This document shows positions 6,103-9,052 of a DNA stretch of 9,052 bases, piece by piece. The translations under genes were made by a program, and so were the position numbers. Numbering within the stretch: the stretch's first letter is position 1; every line of letters starts with the position of its first letter. The stretch covers positions 1 to 9,052 of the forward strand of contig JAIRRD010000073.1 of assembly GCA_031256155.1 (NCBI GenBank), read 5' to 3'. The stretch is from Holophagales bacterium. GTDB taxonomy: Bacteria; Acidobacteriota; Holophagae; Holophagales; Holophagaceae. Under the pieces are notes generated by a model. It was not told the origin of the DNA. It made no database searches and saw nothing but the letters and a program-made list of their open reading frames with translations.

Positions 6103-6238
6103 TAGTTTTCTTTGAAAGCCGACGGTACAATAGAACTTATTGCTCTATCGTCACATTTTAATAAAGAATCGGTTAAATATGACCGGTGCTTCTTAGGTTT
6201 ATGATGGGCTTTATTTGATAACTGTTTGAGGCATGAAG

Positions 6239-8179
6239 ATGTTTTTTACCAAATTCAGGAAAATTCTTTGTATTTTTTCCCCCGTTGTTTTGAGTCTTTC
6301 GCTCATGAGTTGCGGCGGTAGTAAGACCACAGATGAGAGTATTACGTCAAGTCACTCGGTTACAGGGACGATTACATACAAGCGCCTGCCGATAAAAATT
6401 GACGCTAGCAGTGGTTACCCGCGGGGTTTAGATACAGACAATGTGGAAACATTGCCGCTTCGTGGAATTACTGTAAGAGCAATATATTCAACTGAAGAAA
6501 CCATGCCGGATGATTCGAAGGTTGTAGTCTGGAATTTATCAAGCTCAACTATTACGAATTCCGAAGGCGAATATACACTTACCTTACCCGATGACGACAC
6601 GCTTCCAGTATATGTTGAAGTACAAAGCTCATTTAGTTCAGGTTACAACATCCGTCTCATCGCTGATCCGGCTGGGATGAACGAAAGTCGAGAATATCAG
6701 GCCGACAGGGTTTTATATTCTATCCGCAGAGGTCTTGATGGATCCGAAGGTAGTCCAACACCAGCTGTTGTTAAAGAGGGTAAAACCACGCTGGATTTTG
6801 AAATTGGGTTGGACGATAAATGGTGGATTGGCCGCTCATCCGTCAAATACGCGCCTGATGCATCGCAGGAATACGATGGGACAGGCAGCAGAGTTGCGGC
6901 AATCATTGATACTGTTTACAAAGCGGCAACATCATTTGGTAATCCAACACCAGGTTATTCACTTGACCTTCACTATAGACGAGGTATTACAGAACCGCTG
7001 GGTACCTATGTTGAATACGACAGAGAACGTTTACCATTGGATAGCGATGGTAACTCATTGGCCTTTGAGCCGATAGGTGCCTCTAGCGGAGGCACTTTGA
7101 GATATTTTGGTAGTGTGCGCGGAGGTCCGGAATTTGACGATGCATGGGATGAAGGCGCTCTTCTTTCAATGATGGCAAGAAACATGATGAGAAGTTCTGG
7201 CGCACCAATTCGTTTTCAATTCCCATCAAGAAAATTTGCGCGATTTGATGATCCCAGAAACCAATCAATGATGACAAGCCTCCAACCAACTATGGCCATG
7301 GCTGAGGGGTTGCCAGACGCAATTGCGGCAATAGCCCTGAAAACGCCTTACCTAACAGCGGCGTCAGGAACACAGATCAGAGACATACGCGATGTTGTGT
7401 TGCCATCAGATATATATTCCGCTATATGTTCCGCTCCCGTTATTACGGCTTTTACTTGGGAATTGGCTTTAAAAGCAAATGACATAACACCTCCCGGCAT
7501 TCCTGAAGTATGGGATGAAATGGAAAACCTATCAATAAACCGTTTCTATTCATTGCAATACGGTATATCGGTAACTGATGAAGAATCGGGTTCCTATGAA
7601 ACCGTTGACCTACCCAGCCTATTCACTCAACTGGCAACGTTATCTTATGCTCAATCGGCTGCTGAACCAATAAATTTGCCTGAAATTTTCACAGATGAAG
7701 TAATAACTGAAATGACGACTGAATTTTTTGGCGGTGAGATTTGGCCAAGACCCGATGAAGGTCCACTGAGCTGCTTTATAATTGATTGGGGTAACAACCC
7801 CGACTCAGCAAAAACGCCTTTACCTGAATTCACTTTTAGTATGTCTGACGCTGTTATGGACGCTGCAGGAAATTTTTCTAATCTGACTTTCAAAGAAAAT
7901 TTCACCGCAAGGTTAAACTTAAGTCAAGATACTGCTTACTGGTTGTCAGTCAGTACAGAACCTGCTTTGCCCAATGGCGCGTCCATTGAGGTCAGGATTA
8001 ATGGGTCTGCTTCTCCTTACATTTTTAGCTCATATTTACCAGACCCACAACGGATAGTCCTTTTAGGTTATTCCGAAGTCCCTATTCAACACATGTTAGA
8101 TTTCAGTTTAAAAAGTCCAAGCCCAATGGTTTTTGTATCTGACACGCGAGTAAACGTGCAACTTAAGCTTGCGTATTGA
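6239..8179 (+). CDS. Large lipoprotein with CarboxypepD_reg-like domain and degenerate zincin-like domain (646 aa)
   Basis: A type II signal peptide ends in the lipobox Leu-Met-Ser-Cys with Cys25, followed by GGS, so the protein should be lipid-anchored in the cell envelope. Residues about 40-135 look like a CarboxypepD_reg/CnaB-type beta-sandwich (VTGTITY, LRGITVRAI, ITNSEGEYTLTL). Residues about 215-410 follow, from memory, the layout of a lipoprotein family with an IxDTVY helix, a (D)DxVIxHExGHY metalloprotease helix and a later GEG..NAL...L..P.Y segment. Here IIDTVYK (222-228) and AEGLPDAIAAIALKTPYL (355-372) are present. The expected HExxH reads Ser310-Met311-Met-Ala-Arg314, so catalysis is probably lost. 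The rest is beta-rich with no motif I recognise. The ATG at 6239 has GAGG seven bases upstream; the ATG at 6233 is too close. The lipoprotein call is firm, the pseudo-protease call tentative. Confidence 0.8.
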   Translation: MFFTKFRKILCIFSPVVLSLSLMSCGGSKTTDESITSSHSVTGTITYKRLPIKIDASSGYPRGLDTDNVETLPLRGITVRAIYSTEETMPDDSKVVVWNLSSSTITNSEGEYTLTLPDDDTLPVYVEVQSSFSSGYNIRLIADPAGMNESREYQADRVLYSIRRGLDGSEGSPTPAVVKEGKTTLDFEIGLDDKWWIGRSSVKYAPDASQEYDGTGSRVAAIIDTVYKAATSFGNPTPGYSLDLHYRRGITEPLGTYVEYDRERLPLDSDGNSLAFEPIGASSGGTLRYFGSVRGGPEFDDAWDEGALLSMMARNMMRSSGAPIRFQFPSRKFARFDDPRNQSMMTSLQPTMAMAEGLPDAIAAIALKTPYLTAASGTQIRDIRDVVLPSDIYSAICSAPVITAFTWELALKANDITPPGIPEVWDEMENLSINRFYSLQYGISVTDEESGSYETVDLPSLFTQLATLSYAQSAAEPINLPEIFTDEVITEMTTEFFGGEIWPRPDEGPLSCFIIDWGNNPDSAKTPLPEFTFSMSDAVMDAAGNFSNLTFKENFTARLNLSQDTAYWLSVSTEPALPNGASIEVRINGSASPYIFSSYLPDPQRIVLLGYSEVPIQHMLDFSLKSPSPMVFVSDTRVNVQLKLAY

Positions 8180-8193
8180 TTCATAAATCAACT

Positions 8194-9009
8194 ATGGACA
8201 TCAAGCCTACTCTAGATTTACTTCATCAGCAAATTCCATTTGTTCCAGAACTGGCAATAATTTTAGGATCAGGTTTGGGGCCATTGGCGGATTGTTCAGA
8301 GGCCAATGCGGGTACCAACATATATTTTCGTGACCTGCCTGGATTTCCAGATCAATCTGTGATTGGTCATTCAGGCAGATTGATTTTTTGTGAACTCGAA
8401 AAAAGAAAAGTGATCCTGCAAGCAGGCCGCTTTCACTATTACGAGGGTCATCCAATGTCCCTTGTAACCGCTCCTATGCGAATATACGGACGCTTGGGCG
8501 TCAAAGTGGTACTACTGACAAATGCCGCTGGTGCTGTTAATCCAAACATACAAGTTGGTTCACTCATGGTGATAAAAGACCATATTAATTTACAGGGAAT
8601 CAACCCGCTCACAGGCCCTAATGTTGAACCAGGCACAAGATTTCCTGACATGTCTTCCCTGTACAATACAAAGCTAAGGCAGCAATTACTCTCCGCAGGC
8701 ACCAGACACAACCAGGAACTTTTTGAAGGTGTATATCTGGCTGTTTCCGGGCCAAGCTATGAAACGCCCGCAGAAATCAGAGCCTTTCATTTACTTGGTG
8801 CTGACGCTGTAGGAATGAGTACCGCACCAGAAGCCATAGTTGCCCATCATGAAGGGATGCTGGTAGCAGGTATTTCCTGTATAAGCAATATGGGAGCTGG
8901 CATTTTAAAAAAAGAACTAAACCATCAGGAAGCATTAAACTTTTTAATGACAATCGGCTTGAATTTTGAAAAGGTTGTGCGAGAATTTGTCCGTGAATTG
9001 ATTGTTTAA
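8194..9009 (+). CDS. Purine nucleoside phosphorylase, trimeric 6-oxopurine type (271 aa)
   Basis: It catalyses phosphorolysis of inosine and guanosine (and deoxy forms) to the free base and ribose-1-phosphate in purine salvage. Family motifs, numbered from the ATG at 8194: ILGSGLG with phosphate-binding Ser26; GHSG with His59; GRFHYYEG with Arg79 and His81; TNAAGAV; DHINLQGINPLTGPN; RFPDMS; SGPSYETPAE with base-binding Glu190; VGMST with Met208 and Ser209; ISCISN with Asn232. Glu plus Asn at these places is the 6-oxopurine-specific pattern. Length equals that of B. subtilis PupG. The frame is also open to a TTG at 8176 overlapping the lipoprotein stop; neither start has a convincing ribosome-binding site, so the ATG was preferred. 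The 14-bp gap implies co-transcription with the lipoprotein gene. The symbol could be punA, deoD or pupG by local convention, so none is given. Confidence 0.94.
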   Translation: MDIKPTLDLLHQQIPFVPELAIILGSGLGPLADCSEANAGTNIYFRDLPGFPDQSVIGHSGRLIFCELEKRKVILQAGRFHYYEGHPMSLVTAPMRIYGRLGVKVVLLTNAAGAVNPNIQVGSLMVIKDHINLQGINPLTGPNVEPGTRFPDMSSLYNTKLRQQLLSAGTRHNQELFEGVYLAVSGPSYETPAEIRAFHLLGADAVGMSTAPEAIVAHHEGMLVAGISCISNMGAGILKKELNHQEALNFLMTIGLNFEKVVREFVRELIV

Positions 9010-9052
9010 TTTTTCAGAATCTCATCACAATCGTTAAGAACAGCGTTGATTA

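Noticed and set aside
6121..6152. Hairpin GACG..ATAGA...TCTATCGTC as a terminator after the M23 gene
   Set aside because: The stem is interrupted by a five-base bulge and no U-run follows. The 136-bp gap between the M23 and lipoprotein genes holds no convincing promoter or terminator.
9010..9052. Terminator or next gene after the purine nucleoside phosphorylase
   Set aside because: Only 43 bases remain. I see no hairpin with a U-run and no start codon with a ribosome-binding site.

Overview
The window is a compact stretch of bacterial chromosome with a base composition in the mid-40s % G+C (judged by eye). Ribosome-binding sites are strong AGGAGG types and some starts are TTG. Intergenic gaps are short. 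A lipobox protein and a LytM-type (M23) cell-wall peptidase with a Sec signal suggest a diderm (Gram-negative-type) bacterium. No marker here fixes the phylum, and I would not assign one.

Left part (1-3614). Four genes on the minus strand form a tight operon, read from right to left: ATPase, permease, ATPase, permease. They are two complete ABC-2-type half-modules. Spacings are 7 bp, a 4-bp ATGA overlap and 4 bp, so the genes are almost certainly co-transcribed and partly translationally coupled. No periplasmic binding protein is present, and with ABC-2 permeases this points to an exporter or a membrane-remodelling transporter of unknown substrate. At the far left edge a plus-strand frame (2-115) looks like the last codons of a convergent gene cut by the window.

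Middle (3615-3861). The divergent intergenic region is the most structured part. A 16/15-match inverted repeat (3697-3712 / 3735-3750) carries an extended -10 box (TGnTATAAT) in each arm, facing outward, so it reads as a symmetric bidirectional promoter. A perfect 13-bp hairpin (3768-3807) follows in the predicted rightward leader. Both divergent genes start with TTG behind an excellent Shine-Dalgarno sequence.

Right part (3862-9052), all on the plus strand. A HAD-superfamily phosphatase overlaps moaC (molybdenum cofactor biosynthesis). Next come a secreted M23 metallopeptidase with all zinc ligands, a 646-residue lipoprotein, and a trimeric-type purine nucleoside phosphorylase that begins only 14 bp after the lipoprotein stop. 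The lipoprotein has a CarboxypepD_reg-like beta domain followed by what looks like a degenerate zincin domain: at the place where I expect HExxH the sequence reads SMMAR. A possible promoter with a repeated TTTGCAATT element precedes the M23 gene. No RNA genes, CRISPR arrays, insertion sequences or phage genes were seen.

The genes are mostly housekeeping. The points that merit follow-up are the palindromic divergent promoter with its leader hairpin, and the apparent pseudo-protease lipoprotein.
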